From positions 1 to 64,000 of the forward strand of contig JAIWNI010000059.1 in assembly GCA_025331435.1 (NCBI GenBank): a DNA stretch of 64,000 nucleotides, in the 5' to 3' direction. Made by a program: the position numbers and the translations under genes. The DNA comes from Choanephora cucurbitarum (taxonomy: Eukaryota > Mucoromycota > Mucoromycetes > Mucorales > Choanephoraceae). The number at the start of each line of letters is the position of its first letter. The first letter of the stretch is position 1. The notes under the pieces were generated by a model. The model saw only the letters and a list, made by a program, of their open reading frames with translations, made no database searches and was not told the origin of the DNA. This document shows positions 48,591 to 60,181 of the stretch, piece by piece.

Positions 48591-49694
48591 TTATTCTAAT
48601 GAATCGCCCCATTGATTCTTGCGAGCGCTACCACCTCTTTGTAAAGCCTCTTCTCTTGTCCTTGGTAATTCTTCTACTTCAAATCCAGCATTTTCACGAA
48701 GTCTACTAGCTGTCTTCTCTCTTGTCTTTGCAATGTCCTCTGGAGAGCTCTTTTGTGCCTCCATACGAATTTTAGCCCAAGTGTTGTTAGGCAGGCTTTC
48801 TGCACGGATCTTATCCCAGGCACTAGGTTGTTGTGCTTGTTGACGCAATGTTGTCTCATCTGATCGACGAGTAAAAGGATCCGCTTCACCTGTCATATTT
48901 GCATCCTCCTTACCCCCTTGCTGACTTATTGCCATGTCATTCCATCCTGTCGAAATCTATAAGTTACTGATTACTCTCAACCTTTACCTGCAACATACCT
49001 AGCTCTTTAGTAGCGTCTTGGTTGATATCTGGAGCGAATTGGTCCTGAGGGTTTTGAGCATCACTCAATTCTTTTGATGACATTAAATGTGGTTGAACAT
49101 TGTTAGGCTGTATTCCTCTGTTGTTCTGTTGAGGCGTATTTGGCATTCTTCCTTTCATAGTCTCCAATCTATATACAGGTGCATATAAGTTTCTTTTTTG
49201 TCAAAAGGGGATTGCATCCTAGACATCTATGTTACTTTACTGGACTTCTCTGATCATGTTGATAATGCGTTGAGGATTTGGTAAAGAATTGATTGTTTTG
49301 ACACCTGCTAATGCACCTGAGATTAAACCAACTTGTGAGCCCATAAGGAAACCACCACCTACTACTGCGAGCAACTGAAAGGGATTGAATAGCTTTCGCT
49401 TGCCTTAAAAAAACCAAATAAGATGCACAATCATTGGATATTTTCGTAACTGAAGAGAAACTCACCTATCAAGAAGGCAGTGGATGCACCTGCCATGCCT
49501 CCAGTATAAGCTGTTATTTAAGCAGAAGAATGCTGTCAGTTTATGAAAAAGCTCAGTTTTCATGTAAGGCATTTACTGTGGGTCTGCAATTGTCCTCTTG
49601 CTGTGTCGATTGCTTTAACTTCTTGCTCAGACAAGTTGTGCTCCTTGACTTTTTCACGCACACGGGCATAAACGTCATCGTTGAGTGCTGCCAT
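48591..49694 (-). CDS. conserved fungal membrane protein, unknown
   Basis: Five exons: 49694-49577, 49510-49466, 49403-49241, 49168-48988, 48956-48591; 290 residues with consistent phases. Starts MAALNDDVYARVREKVKEHN, then LSEQEVKAIDTARGQLQTHT. A small-residue-rich membrane region follows: YTGGMAGASTAFLIG, then LLAVVGGGFLMGSQVGLISG, like glycine-zipper helices of mitochondrial inner-membrane proteins (OCIA-like). The C-terminal half is soluble, Gln/Asn-rich, and contains two related motifs SAWDKIRAESLP and NTWAKIRMEAQK. No family was firmly recognised; a mitochondrial location is inference from the helix type. It is divergently placed from the relic at 50.2 kb. Confidence 0.7.
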
Positions 49695-49890
49695 TTTGCT
49701 GTTTGTTGAAGAGAAAAAGGTTGCCTCACTTGCTGCGACGCTTCTTTTTTTTTCGCGGGCAAACTAAATTTCAAGTTCAGAAAAGCCAATAAAGTTGCTA
49801 ATGTGCATACAGTCAAACCTATTGATATTGGCGTTTTCGAAAAAACAAATGGCGAAAACTCAAAAATGAATGACCAAAGTTGAAAAATGA

Positions 49891-49938
49891 TTGTGGTTCG
49901 TTCCTACCACAATAGTCGTTGCCTTCGCTTCGAGGGCA
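49891..49938. other. two adjacent short hairpins
   Basis: Stem TTGTGGT/ACCACAA (49891-49912, loop 8 nt), then stem TGCCTTCG/CGAGGGCA (49920-49938, loop 3 nt, one G:T-type pair). Lies in the gap upstream of the unnamed membrane protein gene. No match to a known RNA was recognised. Confidence 0.4.
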
Positions 49939-50157
49939 GATAAAACCTTTGTACTAAAACCGGTGCACCCGGAGTTTGAATAGTACTGATCAAGCCACAG
50001 AGTCAGAAATTGCATTTTACACTTTTTCATCTTTTTTGCTCTATAACAAACCACACTCGAATCATGAATCAATTGACAGATAAAGAATATCGAAGGAAAA
50101 ACTACTTTAAGAATTAGTTTCCAGATGGTAAGCATTTCGAATGATTTACTATTGAGC

Positions 50158-51112
50158 CACGTAAGGGCCTAGAAGATACATTCAACAAGTGTAATTTTGA
50201 TATCGGCTGGGCACTGACAGGAGGTTCAAGAAAGAACATCAAAGGTTGCCCTACTCGTTACAAGAAATGCCTTGGTGCAGTTTATTGTGATCAAGAAATC
50301 TGTCCTTTTTTTAATAAAGATATGAGACTTTCTTATACGCTAGAAAAAATAAAAACGCAGATCTGCTTTCATTGTAAAGAAGCATTAAAGCATAGGGAAT
50401 GTAAAGTAGCTGTCAAATTTACTTTGATTTACGACGAAATTAGTAATTTGGCTAGCTGCGCTGTTAAGTGCAAAGGCAGACACTCTCATGACAAATACAA
50501 AAGACTCCAATGCTGTCTCTCCTAGTTTCCGCTCTCTTTTGTCTGTTTCTCCTGTCTATGAGCCTAGCATGTGCTTTCAGCGGCAGGATGAATCAAAGAT
50601 CGAATGCAAAGTACAAGATATGTTGTCCTTTATAAAGGGAAAATATCCTACTATGCGTCAATTTTACAATGCAAGAAAGCTGAAGGATCAGAAAGAAAAG
50701 CAAAAAGAAATAAGTAACTTGAGAATTCAGTTCGAAGCAACATAGCATAAAGAGTCACTTTACAAGTCAAGACAGAACTCAAGATGCGTTAACTTTGAAA
50801 GTAATTTGATTTCTGAGAAATCTATCCCTGAATTTCTCTTCATCATCGATTCAACAAATTTTGATCCAAAGTTTGTTGACCACAAAAGCGAATTGAAAGA
50901 ATACGATTGCCAAGCTTACTTTCCAGACACTTTTTCTATTAATGTACCTGCTGTTCAGAGGCCTCAAAAGCCTAGATATACATTGCATGTCAGAGTATAT
51001 TCAACTCATACATCTGGTGTGCACTGTTTGCAGTCGGCAAAGTACAATCATCTGAAAACAAGACCGCACTTTATAAAACAGACACTCTCAGCTACTCATC
51101 GAAGTGTTTGAA
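50158..51112 (+). pseudogene. relic with GCM/FLYWCH-like zinc-binding region
   Basis: Broken coding sequence. The first stretch (about 50166-50525) reads GLEDTFNKCNFDIGWALTGG, then SRKNIKGCPTRYKKCLGAVY, then CDQEICPFF, later ICFHCKEALKHRECKVAVKF and CKGRHSHD. Its regular Cys and His spacing resembles WRKY-GCM1/FLYWCH zinc domains found in Mutator-like transposons and host factors. The frame shifts near 50490 (SPVYEPSMCFQRQDESKIECK), hits a stop at about 50743-50745, and resumes at about 50806 (SIPEFLFIIDSTNFDPKFVD) to 51111. Probably a decayed transposon gene; family assignment is tentative. Confidence 0.45.
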
Positions 51113-54100
51113 AGAGCTTAGCGACTCTTTTGAATGTCCCCAAGAGCTTCTAAGAGCAAGAAGCACAATCATTGTTTGCTATATGCTCAAACGCTAATTT
51201 CACTTTTTTCTATTTATTTTTTCTTTATCATATCAACAAGCATAATATTTTTTAACACAGCAATGCTGTTTTATTCTATTTGTTCAAATCGTAGTGATAT
51301 GAATGTTTTCTCAAAACTGATTAGTACACTATAAAGAAGCAAAAAGTGTAAAGTAGTAGAGACTTTTGGGAGAAAATTTCATTGCCTCTAGGTTACCCTA
51401 TAAGGTTTGCCTTTACAGCGGTATATGAATTTAGGCATTTCTATTGGCTGAAATTCGGTTCCGACGAACAAAAATGAGTAAAAATGAACAAAAATCAGGA
51501 TTTCAGAGAATAACTATAATTCCAAGTCTTCAAATCAATAACCTATTAGCATAATACTTATAAGATGCTATTAAAAAATTATACCAAGTTTTGTTGAGAA
51601 ATTAGATAGTCGCATCGTATAGTAATCATATAAGATACCCTACAAAGAAATGCTAGCATTGCGTACAGAAACATCTCTAGATATAGCAGAGAAGTGAGAA
51701 TGAATAACTTATAGACTTATCATAGGCAATCTATCAAATTTGAAAGCTATAAACCATTTTTTCGTATAGTTAACTATATCATTAATGCAAATTGATGTAA
51801 GGCTGGTAACTGATTGATCCAAATCTTTTAAAGAGCGAAGAGCAATGATTTTTGACATTCAGCAGGTTCAAACTGCGCAACCTTTAACCGAGACATCTGA
51901 ATTTTTTCCCCTAAAAGTCTCTAATATATATGGTTTGATTAGAATTCCGACGACAAAGAATAAAGACTCTACAATAGCATTAAGCAGGATTTTGTAATAC
52001 GAAGGAACAGATAAGGAAGGTCATTATGCACAGCAACATTTGACTTTCAACAATCGTTACAGTATATCAGTAGAAGAGCTTCTATGTTCTATTCCTATGT
52101 AGGACGATAAGTATCTACCTATGAGCATATATTTGGGTAAATTTTGGTTTGTTAAGATTAACGTTTTTATTATTGTCATCTGTAAGCACACACAAAAAAG
52201 TGAACTGACCGGTTGTTCTCGTTTGTTTTTTTGTCAGAAACCTTATATCTTAGCGATAACATTAACATTGTAAAGTTTGTTTGTATTGCAAGCGTTATAC
52301 TGTTCAAGAAAGATAGATATACAGTTACAAACTGATAGGATACAGGACTAATGACATAAGTACTTGGCAGCTACATTCTCCTTTGGTACTGAATGCATGA
52401 TTATTTAAGATTTACGAAACCATACGCACTCACAAGTATCGCTGAACTGGTCAGTAGTACAATTCAAAACCTAACCATTTTTTTTTATCAATTGATGATT
52501 ATATTTGCTGTTGACAAGCATTGTATCATTCTGCTCACTTGAATCTGGTTAGTACAATAGGTCTAGAGCTGCTTTTCTAATAGTATACAGACCGAAACTA
52601 ATTGCTTTCTGTCGCCTTTTACAAATAATCATTTAATGACGCTAGCTATCTATCATGATGAGAAGTTAACAAACTGACTCCTTTTGAACGGAACCATATA
52701 GTTCAATCATATGAAAGTCTTTTGCTACATCACTGCAAGATTAGGATCCGGAACTTAGTTGTTAGTAAAAGCGTAAATAGATCATAAATAAAAGGACCGA
52801 AAACTCTACAAAAGTTAAAGATACAAATTACATGTAAGTAGAGATCAGCATGATTTATCGCTGTGAGAAGGAAAACTTATGGTCCTCATATTGAATAAGC
52901 AAGGCTCTTTGCAAATAGCTTTCTGTTGCTCAAATTACCATCAAAATTAGGCTCAGATAACTAGAAAACAATTTTAGATCAATTGTTTACTCTTGAATTC
53001 TAATAAACGTTACTATATCTACTTCTTTTTTTTCTAAATGTATACATGGAGATTGGAGCGTTATGTCTGTTGTAAATACGATTTAATATGTTTAATCTCT
53101 CATCATCATAGTTCTAAGCAGAAATTCTACAACTATTGTCTTCCTTACCGCATCTTGACTACCAGGAAGCTTTTTACTGTCAATGAATATTCAATCCTTT
53201 CTTTATACTGATATTGTAGTGATCAGCTACCTGACGTTTGAAAGATGCTAGCTTTTTTTCAGCAACATCACTGACAGCCTTTGAATAGCCACAGTAACAC
53301 AAGATAATATTCATATTCGAGTGCTAGTGTGCTTTTGCAAGCAGTTCAAATATGTCATTAAATTCATTGTCAGTGACTCAATTCATCCTGATTCAATAAA
53401 CCCTCGACTGTTGTAATATAATCTGAGTCTCTTTGCTTTCGAAAGCCAGAAGGATTTTTTTTATACAAAGTTTATCTTTGGCAAATAGTTCTATCATACT
53501 TCTTACTAAAAATTACCTTTTCAAGCCTTTTACTCTTTTAACTATAAAGTAATTGAAAGTGTAAAAAATGCGTAGTGTGTAGTAAAAAGATACAAGGTAT
53601 TTAATAAGAGCCTATATTTTTGTTGCTTAGAATGGAATTGAATGTTATGGTTCCACACAGGTGAAAACATTTTATCCAGTACAATGTTGTAGTTCATAGA
53701 AGTAGTGCTATATGTAGTACGTAGCACCTGCTTGATACTGGATTTGGTACTGATGAAGCTAAAGCATGTTGATAAAAGCCTGCATAACAATCAACCAGAT
53801 AATCAGTTGATTTATATCTTGATGACAACACTTTTTTTTTTTAAAAAAAATGAATACTTATGCCGAAAATGACTAAACAGTCTATAGTTACGTGTTGCAA
53901 TAGAATCAAAAAAGTGACAGAAGCTGTCTTGTGTATGAGATGTTAGTACAACTAGAACGCGCCTTCCTTTTTTTTTTCAAATAGTTAATATTAAGAGTGG
54001 TATCTATCACGTCACTCGCTTATCTTTCAAAAGCATTTTGATTCAAAAGAAAAAGCCAAAAGCTTACAGTCATAAGGCTGATGATTTTTACATGGCAACT

Positions 54101-55227
54101 AGTGCCTCCGACTGTTTGGAAACTTCAATAAGTAACACATGCTAAATAAGAAAAGGTTTGGTATTTGAGCGCTACTTTTGAAATAACATATTTATTGGAG
54201 TTTGAATCAACCAAGATTTTCTTTAAAACAATAATGTTGATTGATGGAGCTACTGGTACTAGCCCTTTTTTTAGTGGGAAAGACTATAGTAGTTAGCTAA
54301 TTTTCATATTAGAGAAATGACTTGTAGAGAACCTCTAGATCGTAAAGAAAAAAATAATAGAGAAGTTGAGCATTTGATTGCCAAAAAAAATCTTTCCCTA
54401 TCAAAGTTTAACGAGTTTGATTGAAATAAGCTGTGTTTTGAAAATCAGAGGAGAGCATATGACAGGATATCAAAGGCTTAAAGTAGCCACTCTATGAATC
54501 AATCTGAGCCTTATTACTTTTTCTTAATTCTTTTACACAATGCATGCCGATTGACATTTGCAGGCGGATCCGTCAAATCTGCCTTCAATCTTTGTTCTGC
54601 AATGTCATTATAAGGAAGGACAGACCGTATTTCGTTCCTGAATTTCTATCACAGATAAACATTCTATCTTTAACTGTTTGTCACAGCTCTTTTTTTCCTT
54701 TCTTCTCTTTAGGTAAATAACGCCAAGCGTGAAATTCAGGCGCCAGTATATGATTCTTTGCGGAAAAGAAAAGCTGCCTGGAACTGGCCCTAGTCTTTAC
54801 TAATATTGCGCTAGAGTACTTCGGAATCAATAACAGCAAATTTAGAATTAAATGTTCAGCTTGCCATCCTTTGAGTATATTACTCTTTTTCATCCTGTAA
54901 AAAAATCTAAGTGATACCTTCTTTTTGTAGCGTGTGGTTTTTTATTCTATCGTCAGGAGCTTTGGTTTATACTGGACTCTAGATATCTATAAAAATGTCG
55001 ATTCATGCTTATCTTTTGAACTTGACTTTCTGATTTCAACAGATCAAAATTCGGGAAGAATTCCTATCAGATCCGGATTTTTGTTGAGCTATTGTGCAAC
55101 TTTAACCTGATCGATAAAGACAAAAAAAAGAAGGAGAAGAACACCAACGAAAAAAACAATCAACAAAGAAGAAAATGAAACTGATCTTGCTATTTTGATG
55201 AACTCAACAAAGTTTATTTGTACATAA
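51113..55227. other. gene-poor region
   Basis: About 4.1 kb, strongly AT-rich, with very short frames on both strands and no splice-consistent coding segment, RNA gene or repeat structure that could be named. Long T/A runs occur at 52475, 53023 and 53829. Largest feature-free stretch of the window. Confidence 0.6.
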
Positions 55228-56283
55228 TTACAGGTCATAAAGCTCACGTACTAAAGTACGATACACGTCTTGATTAATTATTTCTGCTTCATAGAGCATC
55301 CTATATCCTTCAACCTTTACATGTTTTTGACTGCTTTCTAACCGCTTTTCAGAAACTGCAGCCTTTTTTGACCTGGCCTCCGCTTCTCGCTCCATCAACT
55401 TGATCCTTCTTTCTTCAATATTTCTTTGAAATTTAAAGTCCTCCTCCAAGAGTTTGAGTTTTTTTCTCTCTATCTGAAGCTTTTCTCTTTCTATAGCAAG
55501 CCTCTCTTTTTCTATCGCCAGTCTTTTATCTTCTAGCTCATTTTGTTGAATGATCAGGTCTCGAGTTGGATCAACAGTGCTTGCCTTTCGTTTCCTGTTA
55601 TTCACTGGAGCAATAGGATCTTGAATGACTTTTTCAATAACGGAAGAATTGCCAGAAGAATTGCCAGAAGAATTGCTGCTTAGATTGACTCGCATAATGA
55701 CAGCAGGATTATTCTCTCCTGATTGGCAAGTGGGTTCAGCCAAAACATCACCAATCCAAACGGCTGCTATTTGGTCATATTCAGGGCACATTTTGAGAAG
55801 TCCAGCTGAGAGAAACGGTCAAACACTTTCCTCACTCATGATCCTGAATAGACAACACATACCTCTGATAGCCTCTTCCTGAGCCTTTTTGTTGGCTTCA
55901 GGATCATCAGCAATAAACGTCCTTTCCATGATGCCCTGACTATTACTTCTGAGCCATTCAACAGCAGTTTTGTATCGTTGTTTCATTTGAGAGAGACGGG
56001 TGTTTATGTTGGGCACAGTGCGATGATGGATACCTCTGTCCTTCATATACTGGACAATGTCCTTTATGACTGTACATTTGCTTTCACTGACTGAGTGATT
56101 TGTTTCGCTCTTCTTGCTTTTGCTGTTCCATCGAGAAAAGTTTTCAGGAACAGAGAGCCATTCGAAAAGAAGTTCTTTCGAACACTGTCCTTTTTCACCA
56201 GTGATAGGGTCAATAGGAAAATCAGTTGTCCAGTTGGTGTATGTCTTTCTGCTGTTTTTGTTGTTGTTTGTTGTTTGGGACAT
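55228..56283 (-). CDS. Myb/SANT-like DNA-binding and coiled-coil protein
   Basis: Two exons: 56283-55863 and 55805-55228; 332 residues. N-terminal part: KTYTNWTTDFPIDPITGEKG, LLFEWLSVPENFSRW, VIKDIVQYMKDRGIHHRTVP, NINTRLSQMKQRYKTAVEWL, a helical Trp-containing module like the Myb/SANT- or MADF-type DNA-binding domains common in transposon-derived fungal proteins. A Ser/Asn repeat NSSGNSSGNSS and a basic NNRKRKAS (possible nuclear signal) follow, then a long coiled coil (LEDKRLAIEKERLAIEREKL with heptads) and the end VYRTLVRELYDL. The intron has GTATGT and CTCAG. Role probably DNA binding; a domesticated or active transposon protein cannot be separated from a host factor. Confidence 0.6.
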
Positions 56284-57240
56284 TTTTATAGATACAAGAA
56301 AGGAAAAAGAAAAAAAAATTTTTTTTGTCCAAAAAATTTAATTAATTCAACGCTTCTTGCATGTGTTATAATGCAGGTATCCATTTGAGATATCTGAATT
56401 GAATTTATGCAGATGATTTGTTAAATGTCAATTAATAGTCTCGGTTTAAAGACCGACTGTCAACCGGTAAATTATCTAGATATGAGTTACATAAAATAAG
56501 CTATGTAGAATACCAAACTGAGGGTAGGGTAAAAGGTCTCTAGCACCAAAATTATTTTATTCAAGTAAACATCTAAATGATTTGTATAAAGAAAAAAGTT
56601 TGCATGTTCCCGAACTTCTCCTACTCCTATTTAACGTTTGACAAGCTATAGCCAGAAAAAGAGAAAACTTCTTTATAACCGCCAATTGTATTTCTTCCTT
56701 TTTCTAGCACCAATTTCTTTGTCTCCATAGCGCATAGCTCATAGCGATATAAAAAAAGTGCCTAACAGGATCAGGTTTTACTGAGATTGGGAGCGAAGAA
56801 AATCAGGAATATAACTGTGCTTTTCAATCTAACAGAAATTGCACTGCGACTCGAAGATCGAAAAAATGATAATGACTTACCATAACGAATATTGACTGTT
56901 ATAAGAATTAGATTTTGTTGAATATCTAAATCAAGAACAATAGTTCAATTCCTTGAATGTTAGGAAGTAAACACTTTTTTTTTCATAATCATACTGTGTA
57001 GAGTGTATAGCATGTCATTTAATGGGATAATTCTCAGTAATGTATGCTTGGCCACTATGGCTAACTTCTTCTCTTCTTGACTTCCTAAGGGTTTTTTTTC
57101 GTGAAAGCTTTTATTTGTCTAAGGAAAAAAAAAAAAGACAACAAAGACTTTTTCTTCAGATCAGAAAGCTTGAAACGGAGCTGGTACAGGATATCAAAGA
57201 CTTGGTTATCTTCTTTTATTGTTTTATTATGTATACACTG
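56284..57240. other. intergenic, nothing recognised
   Basis: About 1 kb of AT-rich DNA upstream of the SANT-like gene. It contains one copy (57100-57126) of a 27-bp motif that recurs at 63392-63418. Confidence 0.5.
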
Positions 57241-57865
57241 ATACATGTTTTATAGGCATCTTTCTGTTGAAGAAAGTGCTTCGCTGGCTACTGTTGAAGT
57301 CTTACACGTACTGATGCCAAACAGGGACTTGAAAGCATCAAATGCCAAAAGTTGCCAGCTTCTTGCCTCGCTTGCATCTTCTTTGACGCAGTGTTCATCG
57401 TACAACAAAGCAATATCGTACAAGCAGTTGATGCTGGTGCTAAAGCTTGCAAATTCTTGATATGTTGTTGGGAGTACTAGACTACCAACTTCTAGCATCA
57501 AGCATATGCCGCCAGCAAGCGAGCACAGATAGAATTTCATGCTTTGGCCTGTTTTCCTTTGTCAGTTTACAACACTTTCTCTTGTTTGCTCTATACATGA
57601 GTTCTGCTTACCAATGACTTGGAAGACCATAGAGTGCTTCAAGTTGTCAACTACAAGCATGTTGACTCCGAAGAGAGCAAGCCGGTATTGATCCAAGGCA
57701 ACACCATTTGCTGATGCCATGGATCGCTTGATTTCGCCTACAACATTCGTATATGGCCTGTTTTCTTGGACTTCTACAATGTAGTCAGGCCGACATCTCT
57801 TCACTGAATCTACATTATACAACACACGATCACACCTTTACAACATACAAATACATATACACATA
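57241..57865 (+). repeat. left arm of 625-bp inverted repeat
   Basis: Reverse complement of 60182-60806, same length; encoded peptides and opposite-strand frames are identical in the two arms, so nucleotide identity appears complete. Contains part of intron 7, exon 8, intron 8 and exon 9 of the unknown gene plus 9 bp past its stop. Confidence 0.93.
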
Positions 57866-59124
57866 TTAATTTAAATGAAAAAGCTATTTTTTGTGTAAGA
57901 GTTCTAGTTCACTTACCCTTGAGGGGCATGTATGTTGCTTGCCTTGAAGATATGGCATACAGCAGGTACAACATTTGACTGAAGGCGCATCTCGCCTTTT
58001 GTGCCTGCTTTCAAAGTCATGTGTCCAAGCCTGCAAATAGGTTAGTTGCGAAGGTGAGATTCTTGAATTACTTACAAATTTATCAGCACATTTATGACAC
58101 GTTTTTCAGCGTCAGTGCTATTCTTTTTCAATAGCCTTAATTGCTCGTCAAGCTCATCTACGTCGTAGCTCTCTTCGAAAGCCTAAAATAGTGTGAGTAC
58201 TATATGGTTCAACATTGGCTATTTGCGTACCTCAAACATGTCAGTGAGATGACTCTTCAAGCTCTCTTTCACTTTCTTTGGCTTTCCAAATAAATGATTC
58301 CTCATGAACAGTCTGAAGCGACTGAGATACTGGCTGTTAAGAGCATCACCAATTGGTTCATTTCCAGCCTTCTTCAATACAAGAATTTTTTGTAATATCC
58401 TACAGTTGAGAGTAAGTAAAAAGTTATTTATACAGCATGTGCGTATAATCAAACACTCACAATAGCTTATTGACATCAGCAGACAAGTTCTTCTTTGAAC
58501 TTGATTTAAAATATTCAACATAAATGCTGAATTTCTTGTTCAACTCCACCTCCACATCAACATCTTCAAAGACTAGGTCCCCCTTGGTATTTATCGTTGG
58601 CAACCCATCAATACTATTTTGGAAGAAACCAAAAAGTTAAAAGTAACATTAGGAAAGAAGAATGATTAAACTCTTGACATATAAATACTTACGCCTCAAT
58701 CACATTACTTGTGTAAATGCTTCTTTTAGTTGCTGGCTTCGAAATAGTAGATCTTTCTACAATCTTTTCAAATAGACAGAATTAATACAAAAAAATAAAA
58801 TAGTTTATGTATAAACTAGTCAGTGTTGAGCTTACCAACGATAACCATGCCTTCTTGGCATTTCCCTTGACCTATACATATGTGTTAGAAATATCACACC
58901 AAATATGTCATGGCTTACTTGTAACATACAAACGAAACACTATGGTCTTTTGCATGAACGCTAAACCAGTACAACCAATTGTCAAATTCAGCTGCGTCTT
59001 TTTTATCACAATGTGATTGTATATATTGTTGACGTTCTTTGATAAATGCTTCAAAAGAAGGTTGAACATCTTTTTGATCGCATTTGCGAAAAAATCTTTT
59101 AAAAATTTGTGCGTGAGGAGTCAT
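57250..59124 (-). CDS. unknown nine-exon protein with PD-(D/E)XK-like C-terminus
   Basis: Exons 59124-58930, 58871-58836, 58763-58693, 58613-58461, 58399-58231, 58182-58076, 58030-57917, 57835-57612, 57548-57250; 455 residues, all phases agree. Starts MTPHAQIFKRFFRKCDQKDV; middle contains GLPTINTKGDLVFEDVDVEV, KKNLSADVNKLLILQKILVL, SQYLSRFRLFMRNHLFGKP and AFEESYDVDELDEQLRLLKK. The C-terminal part has KRCRPDYIVEV then NVVGEIKRSMAS: an RPD...GEIK arrangement like the PD-(D/E)XK nuclease core. It continues FGVNMLVVDNLKHSMVFQVI and MKFYLCSLAGGICLMLEVGS. I recall similar RPD/GEIK proteins as expanded, transposon-associated families in Mucoromycota, but that is not verified. An overlapping upstream frame (59121-59303, MARKGNSLHQAIND) may be a further 5' part. 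The last two exons lie in the left arm of a large inverted repeat. Confidence 0.65.
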
Positions 59125-60181
59125 AAAAATAATTTGTAGATGAAAAGAACTGCAGTTGCTGTGGCATTATATCTGTTTTTATACCCTGCGATATATCGTG
59201 ACTGAACTTTGTTGCCTTTTTGAAAATGTCGATCATAGTTTACTCTTCTTATGAACATAAAATCATTAATTGCTTGATGCAATGAATTTCCTTTCCTTGC
59301 CATTAAGTAAACATCAATATAGCTAACTACAGGATTAGAAGAAGTAAGTCATATATATATATATATATATATATATCAGTGTGTATATCGTTTTTTTATT
59401 GCTAAATTTTGAGTTGAGCTATTGTTGTTTTTAAGGAATCATTAGACTAGAGATACTAACGTTTCATCTGTAGTCGGACAGTGAATGCTATGACATGTGA
59501 ACGTTTATGGTTACAAAGTATTCAGGTATTGTCACAATGCTTTAAGTTTTACGGATCGATTTATCGAATATAGTGTACCTAGATGCAATCGTAACTCCTC
59601 TTCCTAACAATATGTGTTTTTCTAAAACCTCATTGACCTGCTGTTCTTGATCTTACTTTTGATTTAATAGATCAAGCCATACAAACCATTGTTGTTTGCT
59701 TATATAAGAATTGCCTAATTTTTATGTATATTACTCGTACAATTGTTTATCGGCCCTATTTTTATCGCTTTAGACAAAAACGAAAGCAAAAAAAAAGAGC
59801 AAGAGAAACAGCAATTATTTAGTTGAGATAAATGTTGATATTATTATTTGTTATACTATTTACAATAGTCGCTTTATTTAAAAGTGTGCATATTCTCGAG
59901 AAACACACTCTTATATTGAGCATACTCTTAAATCAAACACTCTTAAATCGGGCGGCTACTGTAGCTATCTCCGGGACAGCTAGTTACACATAACATGTTT
60001 CTTTTTCAAGACTATCATTTGTACAATACGCAACAAACGATTCCAATCAAAACAAATGTATTAAGATACATTTAGCTATGTATAAGAGGCTGGCTTTATA
60101 AACAGCAATGATAACAACAGCAATGATAGCAACAGCAATAGTTTTATGCAATAACTAAAATTGAAAGCTATAGTATATGTG
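59125..60181. other. spacer between gene start and right inverted arm
   Basis: Contains an upstream frame at 59121-59303 (minus), an (AT)n microsatellite at 59351-59376, and otherwise AT-rich sequence with no recognised feature; probably the promoter of the unknown gene. Confidence 0.5.
59351..59376. repeat. (AT)13 microsatellite
   Basis: Uninterrupted AT dinucleotides, 26 bp. Confidence 0.9.

Noticed and set aside
59121..59303. 60-codon frame MARKGNSLHQAIND as a separate gene
   Set aside because: Overlaps the start of the nine-exon gene by four bases and has no features; it may be its 5' leader or a missed exon, so it is only mentioned there.
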